IMG/VR virus record: IMGVR_UViG_3300024950_000032
Coordinates: 1 to 64,000 of that record
DNA length: 64,000 nt
Origin: a virus
Reading direction: 5' to 3' (one strand)
The first letter of the stretch is position 1, and the number at the start of each line of letters is the position of its first letter. The notes below the pieces were generated by a model that was given only the letters and a program-made list of their open reading frames with translations, made no database searches and was not told where the DNA came from. Position numbers and translations under genes: made by a program. This document shows, piece after piece, positions 1 through 7,284 of this stretch.

Positions 1-825
1 TCACACCTTGGCCGATTGCTCGACGTTCCAGCGGTACTGGCGGAAGCGGTTGAAGTTGGCGTAGCGACCCGTGGTCATGCACTTCGCCTGGTGCTCGGTG
101 GGACTGGCGTGGATGGGTCTCGACGCGACCAACTTGTCGTGGCGCTCGATCTCCTTCTCCACCTCGGCCACGCCGTTGAATGGCGTGTAGCTGACGCGGG
201 CCGATCGGGCGGTGGAAATCTTGAGCAGGGTGCTCACGGGGAACAACTTGCGCTCTTCCATGTGGACGTAGGGCAGGTGCCACTCGCCCGGCTGCAAGAT
301 GTCGTAGAGGCCAAGTTCACGCGCAGACGAGATGGTCGTGTTGATGTTGCGAGCCAGCGACTGCATCTCGGGCTGAGCGTCCGGGTGGCAGCGCAGCTCG
401 AAGAAGTTGTCCCAATCCGTGGCCGTGACCAGCACGTTGATGTACTGCCAGGGCTCCAGCAGGCGATTGGCTACCTGCTTGTGCAGCCCGAGCTTCATCG
501 CTGCCCAGGCAAAGCAGCAGGCTGCACGGCCGGCAAACTTCCAGAGACCCCTGGCCAATTTCAGTTTCCAGCCCTTCAGCTCGCTGCCTGCCTGCATGCC
601 CGCCTGATTGGCGCCCCAGTACTCAGGGCCGGCAGGATCGCTCCACACCTGGCTCAACATGCGCGCCACCGGAATGGCACGGCTGCTGCCGGCGTTGCGA
701 CTGAAGGCGCGGTGCGTCATCAGCTCGGCGTGGATGGCACGCCAGTAGCGCAGCTCCAGGGTCCAGATGAAATGGCCGGTGTAGCCATTCATCGAGCCGG
801 CGATCAGCTTCACAGAGTTCGTCAT
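1..825 (-). CDS. thyX: FAD-dependent thymidylate synthase ThyX
   Basis: Makes dTMP from dUMP using FAD and methylene-tetrahydrofolate, supplying dTTP for phage DNA synthesis. The 274-aa protein shows the ThyX signature at residues 37-49 (THRAFSRNAGSSR, matching RHRxxSxNxxSxR except that the first Arg is Thr). A second ThyX block, FFELRCHPDAQPEMQ, lies at 141-155, and STARSARVSY follows near 205. It is somewhat longer than typical ThyX. The stop codon occupies the first three bases of the window, so the gene is complete. It lies just downstream of dCMP deaminase, which makes its substrate dUMP. The start at 825 has only a weak GAGA ribosome site. Confidence 0.95.
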   Translation of the reverse strand: MTNSVKLIAGSMNGYTGHFIWTLELRYWRAIHAELMTHRAFSRNAGSSRAIPVARMLSQVWSDPAGPEYWGANQAGMQAGSELKGWKLKLARGLWKFAGRAACCFAWAAMKLGLHKQVANRLLEPWQYINVLVTATDWDNFFELRCHPDAQPEMQSLARNINTTISSARELGLYDILQPGEWHLPYVHMEERKLFPVSTLLKISTARSARVSYTPFNGVAEVEKEIERHDKLVASRPIHASPTEHQAKCMTTGRYANFNRFRQYRWNVEQSAKV

Positions 826-847
826 AGTGTCTCAATCTTCCGTTGTG

Positions 848-1495
848 TCAATATTCGTAGAGGGTCACGCCGCACTCGGTGAACAGGGCGCGGGTGCGGG
901 TGAACTCAGATTCCCACTTCAGGGCAAAGTCCGGGTCGGGCTGCGGGCACACGACGCGGACGATGCCCGACTGCACGATCAGCTTGGCGCAGCTCATGCA
1001 GGGGGTGTGGGTCACGATGATGGTGGAGCCCTTCAGCCTGGCGCCGGTGCGCGCCGCGTTGGCAATGGCGTTCGCCTCGGCGTGGACGGCCCACATCAGG
1101 CGTTCGTCGCGCTCGTTGGAGCGGACATCGACGTCAGCGCTGCAGCCCCGGGCGGCGCCATTCCAGCCGCTGCTGAGCGGCTCCATGTCCTCGCCCAGGA
1201 TCAGGGCGCCCACCTTGGTGCCGGCGTACTTGCTCATCGCCGCGATGGCCAGCACCTGGGGCATGAAGCGGCGGTACTTCTCGATGACGCGTTGGTCGTC
1301 GAAGGCCTTCAGCTGAGCCGTCAAGGCTCCGGTGATGTTCATGCTGGCACCACCCGCCACATGCGGGGGCATCGGAGCGGCGACGCCGCCCGTGGCGAAC
1401 TGGCGCACGAAGGGCCGGGCGACGCCCGAGAGTTCATGCGTCTTTGGCCCGGCAGGGTGGGTGAGATCCCAGGTGTTTTCAGCGTGCGTGGTCAT
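848..1495 (-). CDS. dCMP deaminase (CDA-fold, zinc-dependent)
   Basis: Deaminates dCMP to dUMP, the substrate of the neighbouring ThyX. The zinc site is visible as HAE at 138-140 and PCMSC at 165-169. At 215 aa it is longer than the usual 140-180 aa. The first ~50 residues (Pro/Gly/Ala-rich) precede the core, and an internal Met (residue 52) is a possible alternative start. ATG 1495 is one base from the stop of the ParB-like gene and has a GAGG site inside that gene's end, so the two look translationally coupled. Confidence 0.92.
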   Translation of the reverse strand: MTTHAENTWDLTHPAGPKTHELSGVARPFVRQFATGGVAAPMPPHVAGGASMNITGALTAQLKAFDDQRVIEKYRRFMPQVLAIAAMSKYAGTKVGALILGEDMEPLSSGWNGAARGCSADVDVRSNERDERLMWAVHAEANAIANAARTGARLKGSTIIVTHTPCMSCAKLIVQSGIVRVVCPQPDPDFALKWESEFTRTRALFTECGVTLYEY

Positions 1496-1496
1496 G

Positions 1497-2354
1497 TCAG
1501 GCCTCGACTTTCTTCGGCTCGGGAGGGAGGTCCGCGATCAGCTTCTCGATGAACTCGCGGGTGTGGGGGTGCAGCTTGGAGTAGCCGGCGTCTTCCTTCA
1601 CGTTCATCAAGCCCTCGTACAGCTTGGGTGCGGCCTTGCGCGTGGCTTGGGTGAAGTCGATGGGCATGTCCTTGGGCGTGACCTTGGTCTTGCCCGTCGC
1701 CGTGTTCTTGTCCAGCAGACCCTGGAGGATGGCCGCCGCCTTGTCGCCGTGCTTGCGTACCGCAGCGATGGCCGTGGCCGCCGCCACGCTGCCGGCGCGC
1801 ACCAGGTCACGGACTGCCTTGGGGCAGCTCTGCAGGAACAGCAGGTTGCCGACATAGGCCTCGGTGACGCCCAGCTTGGAGGCGATCTTGGTGTCATCCC
1901 AGCCGAAGCCCTGCAGACGCTTGCACACGGTGCCCAGCTCATAGGCGGTCAGCTGCTTGCCGGAGTTCGACGTGGCCAGCGCGACGGTCAAGTCCTCCAT
2001 CGAGGTGCCGCGCACCGTGGTCACAACCGGCACGTGGGTGATGTCGGCCCCCAACTCACGTGCGATGGGGATGGCCTTGTGGCGGTTGTGGCCGTCCGTC
2101 ACGACGATGCGGCTGACACCGTCGATCGTGGCGACATAGCCGGCCATGGGCTTGCTGCGGTCATAGCCGTTGGCGACCATCATGCTGGCGATGCCCTGGA
2201 TGTGGTCACGCAGCTCCTGAGTGTCGTCGCGGACGTTGAAGCCGGGGAGGATGTAAAGGTCCTCGTAAGGCACCTGCCACAGGTCGGCAGACTTCAGGCC
2301 GGCAGTGGCTTCCTTGACGTTACCGGGGGTGAGATCGATGTTGTGCTTGCTCAA
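1497..2354 (-). CDS. ParB/Srx-like domain protein
   Basis: A ParB N-terminal-type motif (DGHNRHKA) lies about 87 residues from the chosen start, followed by a KorB/ParB-like helix-turn-helix (DDTKIASKLGVTEAYVGNLL). This suggests sequence-specific DNA binding, with possible CTPase or nuclease activity as in ParB/Srx families. No ATG is available. I chose TTG 2354 (285 aa) because it directly follows the stop of the SbcC-like gene and has GGAG 6 nt upstream; a TTG at 2387 would extend it by 11 residues. Phage ParB-like proteins can be regulators, nucleases or partition proteins, and the sequence does not decide which. Confidence 0.8.
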   Translation of the reverse strand: MSKHNIDLTPGNVKEATAGLKSADLWQVPYEDLYILPGFNVRDDTQELRDHIQGIASMMVANGYDRSKPMAGYVATIDGVSRIVVTDGHNRHKAIPIARELGADITHVPVVTTVRGTSMEDLTVALATSNSGKQLTAYELGTVCKRLQGFGWDDTKIASKLGVTEAYVGNLLFLQSCPKAVRDLVRAGSVAAATAIAAVRKHGDKAAAILQGLLDKNTATGKTKVTPKDMPIDFTQATRKAAPKLYEGLMNVKEDAGYSKLHPHTREFIEKLIADLPPEPKKVEA

Positions 2355-2355
2355 T

Positions 2356-4479
2356 TTATGCTCCAAGTTGGATGACGTTGTCGGCAACGGACTCGCTGAG
2401 TTCGTCGTGCGAGGCCAGTAGCACCTGCTCGGTGCCGGTGGCGGCCAGGAAACCCAGCAGGTTGCTGGTACGGGAGACGTCGCAGCCAGAGGCCGGTTCG
2501 TCGAGGGTGAGGAAACTGGTGTGCGGGATGAAGGTCTTCACCAGGGCAACGCGCACTGCGACAGCCAGGACGTCGAGCGTCGACCCGCTCAGCGACGTGA
2601 TTGCATAGCCGTTCACCTTGAACCCGCTGGCGTCCTTGGTCACGACGCTGTGCTCACCTCGCATCGAGGTGAAGAAGGTGCTCACCGCAGACAGCACGGT
2701 GCCCCAGAGGTGGTCAGTGATGGCGGGCTTGAGCCGGCGCAACTTGGCGACCAAGCCGTTGTTGAAGGCCAACGTCTTCATGTCGTCCTGGTACTCGGTG
2801 ATGCGATCACGCAACGTCTGCAGGCGGTTGTTGTATTCCTGCAGCGTGCGTTCCAGGTTCACGCGGCGCTGGATCAGGTCTGTCAGTTGGCTGCGGGTCT
2901 GCAGCAGATCGCGGGAGTGGGTGGCATAGGCGTTGTAGGCCGCGTCAGCCTCGGCGCGCAACGGGGCGACGTCCACCTCGACCAGGGCTCCAAACTCGGT
3001 TTCCAGCACCGCCACGGCTGCGCGCTGGTCCCCGGCCGTGGCACGGAACGCCTGGGCGCGGCCCAGGGCCTCACCGGCTGCCCTATCGGCCGCCTCCAGT
3101 TCGGCCAGCCGGGTGCGGTTGGCGTTGGATGAGCGCTCAGGGACCTCGGCCTTCCAGGTCGGGCGTGACGGGTAGACCGAGGTGTCGAGGTTCAGGTAGT
3201 CGAGCCCGACCTTCATCACCTTGGCATCGACCGACGCGGCCACAGCTGACACGGCGCGCATGTCGGCGAGTTCAGCCTGGTTGGCCTTCAGTGCAGCCGC
3301 CAGAGGGGTCTGACCAGCGACCACCTCGGCCAGCTTCACGTTGATACCGGCGTTGTGCTCAGCCACATGCTCATCGCTCTGGGCGGCGTGACCACAGGTA
3401 GGACACTTGCCGCTGGTGATGAGCTGAGCGCGCAGGGTGGCGGCGCTGCCTTCCAGCTTGGCCACGTCAGCCTGGATGGATTCGCGGACCTTCGTCAGCC
3501 GCTCCACTTCAGCGTCGAACCCCGACTTCGGACCTTCCCAGAAAACTCCGGGGTAGGTCAGGGCGGTGAACAGGCTGTAGGCCTCGAACGCCTTGGCCCG
3601 GCCCACCTCGTCGCCTGCTGCAGCACGCAGAGCGTCCAGCTCAGCAGGGTCAGGCTTGGCGCCGGCTTCCTTCTCAGCGCTCTCGATGCGGCCCACAGTG
3701 GAAGCCAGTGCCGTGCGGGCGGCGTCGAGCTTGCGGCTCACGTTCAGTCGCAGGGCGTTGGCCGCGTCGGCGCTTTCGACCAAGGTGTTCTTCTCGCCCA
3801 CCACGACCATGGACGATTCCACAGCGAGTTCGAGATCCTTGATCTGAGTCTCGGCTGCCAGCACCCCAGCGTCGATGCTGGGGATCTCGCTGACGTCGGG
3901 CTTGCCTGCCTCCAGCGTCACCAGCTCGGCCTGAGCCGTCTCGATCTTGCTGCGCAGCGGAGCATCAGCGCCCAAGGTCAGCTCGTTGTTGGCTGTCTCA
4001 AGCAGGCGGTCCACGGTGTCGAAGTCGGCCAGCTTGCTCATCAGGGCGCTGACGGCAGCGGGGCCTTCGTCCAGGGCACCGCGCAAGTCGTTCTGGCCGG
4101 CAAGCATCAGCACGGCTGCCGTCTTGGCGTCAGCGCCCAGCAGCTCGGTGGCGAAGTTGGAGACCTCGACCTGGCCGGTAACCAGCTTGTCGCCGTAGCT
4201 GCACTCAGCGCCAGATTTGGAACGAGAGAAGGTGAAGTCGACACCCTTGATTTGGATGATCAGCTTGGAGCTGACGTCCTGCTCACGCTTGCCCCAGGTA
4301 GCCGTCTCGGCCAGGCTATTGCGCAGGGCCTTGCTACCGTAGAGGGCGTACAGAACACCCTCGATGATGGTGCTCTTGCCGGCTTCGTTGGAACCACGCA
4401 GAGCGTTCAGGCCAGGGGTGAGGTTGAGTACCAGGTCCTCGTGCTTGCGGAAGCACTTGAGGGTGAGCTGCTTGATCAT
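2356..4479 (-). CDS. SbcC/Rad50-like (T4 gp46-type) SMC ATPase
   Basis: ATPase subunit of a Mre11-Rad50-type nuclease that resects DNA ends in recombination-dependent replication. Visible features of the 707-aa protein: Walker A GSNEAGKST (29-37), a long coiled coil broken by a zinc hook CPTC (359-362), the ABC signature SLSGS (from 629), Walker B LTLDEP (near 657-662) and an H-loop SHD (690-692). It is shorter than bacterial SbcC and close to phage gp46. ATG 4479 overlaps the stop of the small membrane gene, and the nuclease partner lies just upstream. Confidence 0.94.
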   Translation of the reverse strand: MIKQLTLKCFRKHEDLVLNLTPGLNALRGSNEAGKSTIIEGVLYALYGSKALRNSLAETATWGKREQDVSSKLIIQIKGVDFTFSRSKSGAECSYGDKLVTGQVEVSNFATELLGADAKTAAVLMLAGQNDLRGALDEGPAAVSALMSKLADFDTVDRLLETANNELTLGADAPLRSKIETAQAELVTLEAGKPDVSEIPSIDAGVLAAETQIKDLELAVESSMVVVGEKNTLVESADAANALRLNVSRKLDAARTALASTVGRIESAEKEAGAKPDPAELDALRAAAGDEVGRAKAFEAYSLFTALTYPGVFWEGPKSGFDAEVERLTKVRESIQADVAKLEGSAATLRAQLITSGKCPTCGHAAQSDEHVAEHNAGINVKLAEVVAGQTPLAAALKANQAELADMRAVSAVAASVDAKVMKVGLDYLNLDTSVYPSRPTWKAEVPERSSNANRTRLAELEAADRAAGEALGRAQAFRATAGDQRAAVAVLETEFGALVEVDVAPLRAEADAAYNAYATHSRDLLQTRSQLTDLIQRRVNLERTLQEYNNRLQTLRDRITEYQDDMKTLAFNNGLVAKLRRLKPAITDHLWGTVLSAVSTFFTSMRGEHSVVTKDASGFKVNGYAITSLSGSTLDVLAVAVRVALVKTFIPHTSFLTLDEPASGCDVSRTSNLLGFLAATGTEQVLLASHDELSESVADNVIQLGA

Positions 4480-4700
4480 TTGGTGCCCCCCTTCAGAATG
4501 CGCAGTGTGGCAACCACCTTGACAGGCATGAGCCTGATCACGTCGTTCTGTGTATCAATCACGCGCTGCATGCACAGGATCTGAAACTCCGACAGAGTGA
4601 GGACGCAGGCGACAGCTGTTGCTGCCCAGTTACCCAGCGACGTCATATAGGCAACCAGGGCAGTGGTGAGCACAAGGTTCAGGTACTTGATGTATTTCAT
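4476..4700 (-). CDS. small membrane protein between the SbcD and SbcC genes
   Basis: 74 aa with two hydrophobic stretches (about residues 7-20 and 24-43), so probably one hairpin or two membrane passes, and a basic C-terminus. It overlaps SbcD upstream and SbcC downstream by 4 nt each (ATGA), so all three are expected to be co-translated. I recognise no family. The position suggests a link to the nuclease complex, but that is inference. Confidence 0.7.
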   Translation of the reverse strand: MKYIKYLNLVLTTALVAYMTSLGNWAATAVACVLTLSEFQILCMQRVIDTQNDVIRLMPVKVVATLRILKGGTK

Positions 4701-5794
4701 GAGCGCTTCTCCAGCAGTTTGTTGACGGCGACGATCTCGTCGTCATCCAGGTGTTTCTTGATGAACTCCATCACGTCGAAGGCCTTGGCCGCCTCGAAGG
4801 TGGCGGGGAGGTCCTCGGCTTGGACGATGCCCTCGATGCGCACCGCGTTGCTGATCACGAACGCGGAGGAGCTGTTGCGGAACTTGGCCAAGGTGTTGAT
4901 CACCTCGCCAGCCTCGTTGGAGCTGGCGTCGCCCGTGACACGGATGAAGTGGGCTTCGGGGGCGTCGCCCAGGTCGCGCCAATCGACCTCGGTGTAGCCG
5001 CCATCGGTGCGGCTCCATACCACCTCAGGGTGAAGGGTGTAGCCCTCGCCGTCGAACTCCATGTCCTGGCGGATGTGGTGCATGGACTTGACGTCGTTGC
5101 CCAGGCAGTCGCTGATCGAGGTCGGCCACTGGTTGCCCATGACGATCACCTCACCACCGGCGTCAGCGCGCATGCCGTGGGGGATGGCCCGACGAGCCTG
5201 GTGCTCATGTGCAAAGACCAGACGCACACCACGGTTGCACAGCTCCAGCGCCTGCTCCTCGCTCACGTTCAGGCTGTGGTCGGACTCCAGCGCGAAGTTG
5301 TTGTGGTAGTTGGCGTGCAGGATCAGGAGCATGCCCGACTTGAGCACCTCGCTGACCTCGGACAGCTTCAGGTTGAAGATGTCCTGGTTGGAGCAGTGAG
5401 CCAGCACGGCATGGCTTGGGGCGACGTCCCACTCGTCGATGCCGATGATGGTGACTCGGGAGAACTGACCCTTCAACACCTTGGCCAGCATCTGGAAGCT
5501 TGACACCTTGCTTCCCCGGGGAGACCAGTCGTGATTTCCGGCAACCAGGGTCAGGTGGCGCTCAGGGCCGGCAAGCAACCACTCAGAGAAGACGCTGTAC
5601 GTCTCAAGCCAGTCGCGTGGTGAAATTTCAAAAGTGTCAAACAGGTCGCCGGCTATCAGGACATCCGGGTCAGCAGTGGCGAGGCGGTAACGTAGGCACT
5701 CGAAGCTCCAGGTGCGCATCGCTTCCTGAGAGTTTGGCGTGGTGCCGGCCTTGCGTTGAACCCCGATATGGAGGTCGTTCAGGATGGTTGTCAT
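4697..5794 (-). CDS. SbcD/Mre11-like (T4 gp47-type) nuclease
   Basis: Metallophosphoesterase nuclease partner of the SbcC-like ATPase. Metal-binding motifs are in the standard order: NDLHIG (6-11), GDLFD (49-53), GNHD (86-89), then HANYH and AHEHQ further on. The length of 365 aa fits phage gp47. ATG 5794 has AGAAGG 5 nt upstream. A good sigma70-like promoter (5841-5868) lies directly before it, so this probably begins an SbcD - membrane protein - SbcC - ParB transcription unit. Confidence 0.94.
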   Translation of the reverse strand: MTTILNDLHIGVQRKAGTTPNSQEAMRTWSFECLRYRLATADPDVLIAGDLFDTFEISPRDWLETYSVFSEWLLAGPERHLTLVAGNHDWSPRGSKVSSFQMLAKVLKGQFSRVTIIGIDEWDVAPSHAVLAHCSNQDIFNLKLSEVSEVLKSGMLLILHANYHNNFALESDHSLNVSEEQALELCNRGVRLVFAHEHQARRAIPHGMRADAGGEVIVMGNQWPTSISDCLGNDVKSMHHIRQDMEFDGEGYTLHPEVVWSRTDGGYTEVDWRDLGDAPEAHFIRVTGDASSNEAGEVINTLAKFRNSSSAFVISNAVRIEGIVQAEDLPATFEAAKAFDVMEFIKKHLDDDEIVAVNKLLEKRS

Positions 5795-5812
5795 ACAAAC
5801 CTTCTGTGAAAG

Positions 5813-5833
5813 AGGGCACCCAATAGGTGCCCT
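5813..5833. other. 8-bp GC-rich stem-loop between ligase and SbcD genes
   Basis: AGGGCACC and GGTGCCCT are perfect inverted repeats around a 5-nt loop. On the minus strand the hairpin is followed by CTTTCACAG, a poor U-tract, so if it terminates ligase transcripts it does so weakly. It would lie in the leader of the SbcD transcript. Confidence 0.5.
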
Positions 5834-5840
5834 TTGTTCA

Positions 5841-5868
5841 ATTATGTCATTTAAGGATTACATGTCAA
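5841..5868 (-). promoter_or_regulatory. sigma70-like promoter for the SbcD-SbcC operon
   Basis: Minus strand: perfect -35 TTGACA (5868-5863), 16-nt spacer, -10 CATAAT (5846-5841, 5/6). It overlaps the last codons of the ligase gene and points at the SbcD start 47 nt downstream. Confidence 0.55.
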
Positions 5869-6757
5869 TCGGATCGCGGAACCCCAGGAAGACGGGGAAC
5901 CTCGGGGCCTCTTTGACACCGATGGCAAAACTCTTGTACTTGACCATCTTGCCAAGCACCTTGTGGTGGGTGTCCCAGATCGATTGACGCGTTGCGGCAT
6001 CAAACCCCGTGCCGATCTTGAACTCGATGCCCTCGGCCGTTTTGCACACCAGGGCGCCGAGCCTGCCCTTGCCGGTCTTGTTCTCGGCGTGGCTGCTGCG
6101 CTTCGTGTGCCCCAGTGCGTCGGTCGTGGCCTCGTTGCCGTTGAACATCTCTTCCTCGAAGCCGATCACCTCAGCCTCAGCGTCCTGGAACTGCTTGACC
6201 TTCAGCAGCGTGTTGGAGCGGGCGGTGGCGCGGCCGAACTTGTAGGCGCTGCCGGGGCCACTCAGCAGCCGCAGCATCAGGCCTTCGTAGCCCTCGTCCA
6301 GGAACATCGCCTCCAGGCTGTCGAGTTCGGCCTTAGAGCGCACCCCGACCTGGGCCACCTGCTGCACGTGGTCGGGCAGCGGGCGCTGGCTCAAGCGCTT
6401 CAGCCGGAGGTGGTACTCATCGTCCGGGTGGCTGATGTGGTCGAACACGTGGAAGACGACCGGGGGGTCGCCGTCGATGCTCATCACCGCTGAGTACGTG
6501 GCGTGATAGACGTTCGAGGCATTGGCCGGGCCGCAGATCAGCTCACCGTCGAAGCCCTCGAACTCGGGGCGGCCGAAGCGGAGCTGAACGTGCTTATTGG
6601 GAATCGGCTTCAGCTTGCGGGAGAACACAGTTCCGTCGATGACGATGGCGCGGATGCCATCAAGCTTGCGAGAAGCCACAAGGCGGGTAGTGCCGTTGCC
6701 AAAGTCAACGTGCTCCCATTCAGCCTGAACGGCGAGCAGTGGTGAGAACTTACTCAT
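5858..6757 (-). CDS. ATP-dependent DNA ligase
   Basis: Seals nicks during replication and repair. Nucleotidyltransferase motifs are in order: KLDGIR (31-36, Lys31 the likely adenylated residue), FDGEL (69-73), YEGLMLR (157-163) and LLKVKQF (184-190). A C-terminal OB-fold-like region carries GKGRLGALV and FKIGTGF. At 299 aa it is a minimal phage-type ligase. ATG 6757 overlaps the stop of the RecU-like gene by 4 nt. Confidence 0.93.
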   Translation of the reverse strand: MSKFSPLLAVQAEWEHVDFGNGTTRLVASRKLDGIRAIVIDGTVFSRKLKPIPNKHVQLRFGRPEFEGFDGELICGPANASNVYHATYSAVMSIDGDPPVVFHVFDHISHPDDEYHLRLKRLSQRPLPDHVQQVAQVGVRSKAELDSLEAMFLDEGYEGLMLRLLSGPGSAYKFGRATARSNTLLKVKQFQDAEAEVIGFEEEMFNGNEATTDALGHTKRSSHAENKTGKGRLGALVCKTAEGIEFKIGTGFDAATRQSIWDTHHKVLGKMVKYKSFAIGVKEAPRFPVFLGFRDPIDM

Positions 6758-7206
6758 TTGAAAATTTCCTTGAGTGCTGCAGCAGCAGTGGGGTATGCGG
6801 CGAGCCCGGTCAGCAGGAAGCTGGGCGGGCAGACATCGAATGCGAACAAGTGGTCGGCGGTGAGGATCACCCAGTCTTTGAACGCGCTGCGGAATACCAG
6901 AACCACCGGCTCAATGCCGGCGTAGTCGAACTTCTTGAGCATGCCGTACTGGCTGATCTTGGCCTTTGGTAGGCGGCGTTCCTGCGCCGTCTCCTTGACC
7001 TCCAGGTGGATGACCCGCCTGGCTTGACTGGGAAGCCCTCTATCAGCCACCAGGTAGTCAGAGGGCTGCGCTGCCAGTGCCCCTCGGGCTGCCCTGGCGT
7101 CTGGGTAGCGGTGGTACGCAAAACCTATGTTTGCGTTCGACATTGCGTCGAGCCAGTCCTGAGCCTGTTTTTCAGCCCATTTGCCGGCATCGTGTTTCTT
7201 TGACAT
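6754..7206 (-). CDS. RecU/Hjc-like PD-(D/E)xK nuclease (probable)
   Basis: The 150-aa protein carries a PSDYLVAD segment (Asp50) and HLEVKET (Glu69, Lys71), the pattern of PD-(D/E)xK nucleases such as Holliday-junction resolvases. The N-terminus is basic. It is translationally coupled to ligase (ATGA), which fits processing and sealing of recombination or replication intermediates. ATG 7206 has GAGGG 6 nt upstream. A different endonuclease of the same superfamily is equally possible. Confidence 0.6.
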   Translation of the reverse strand: MSKKHDAGKWAEKQAQDWLDAMSNANIGFAYHRYPDARAARGALAAQPSDYLVADRGLPSQARRVIHLEVKETAQERRLPKAKISQYGMLKKFDYAGIEPVVLVFRSAFKDWVILTADHLFAFDVCPPSFLLTGLAAYPTAAAALKEIFK

Positions 7207-7232
7207 TGACTACCCTCTTCGGAGTTATGTGC

Positions 7233-7252
7233 CCACGGCCCTAGAGCCGTGG
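7233..7252. other. 7-bp stem-loop downstream of the polymerase gene
   Basis: CCACGGC and GCCGTGG are perfect inverted repeats with a 6-nt loop in the 78-nt gap after the polymerase stop. There is no U-run on the minus side, so it may be an mRNA 3' end structure or processing site. Nothing else is seen in this gap. Confidence 0.4.
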
Positions 7253-7284
7253 TCCTCTTGGTGTGACAGTATGTACCTAGTGAG

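Noticed and set aside
5813-5833. Strong terminator between ligase and SbcD genes
   Set aside because: The stem is good but the following minus-strand sequence lacks a U-run, so only a weak or processing role is supported.
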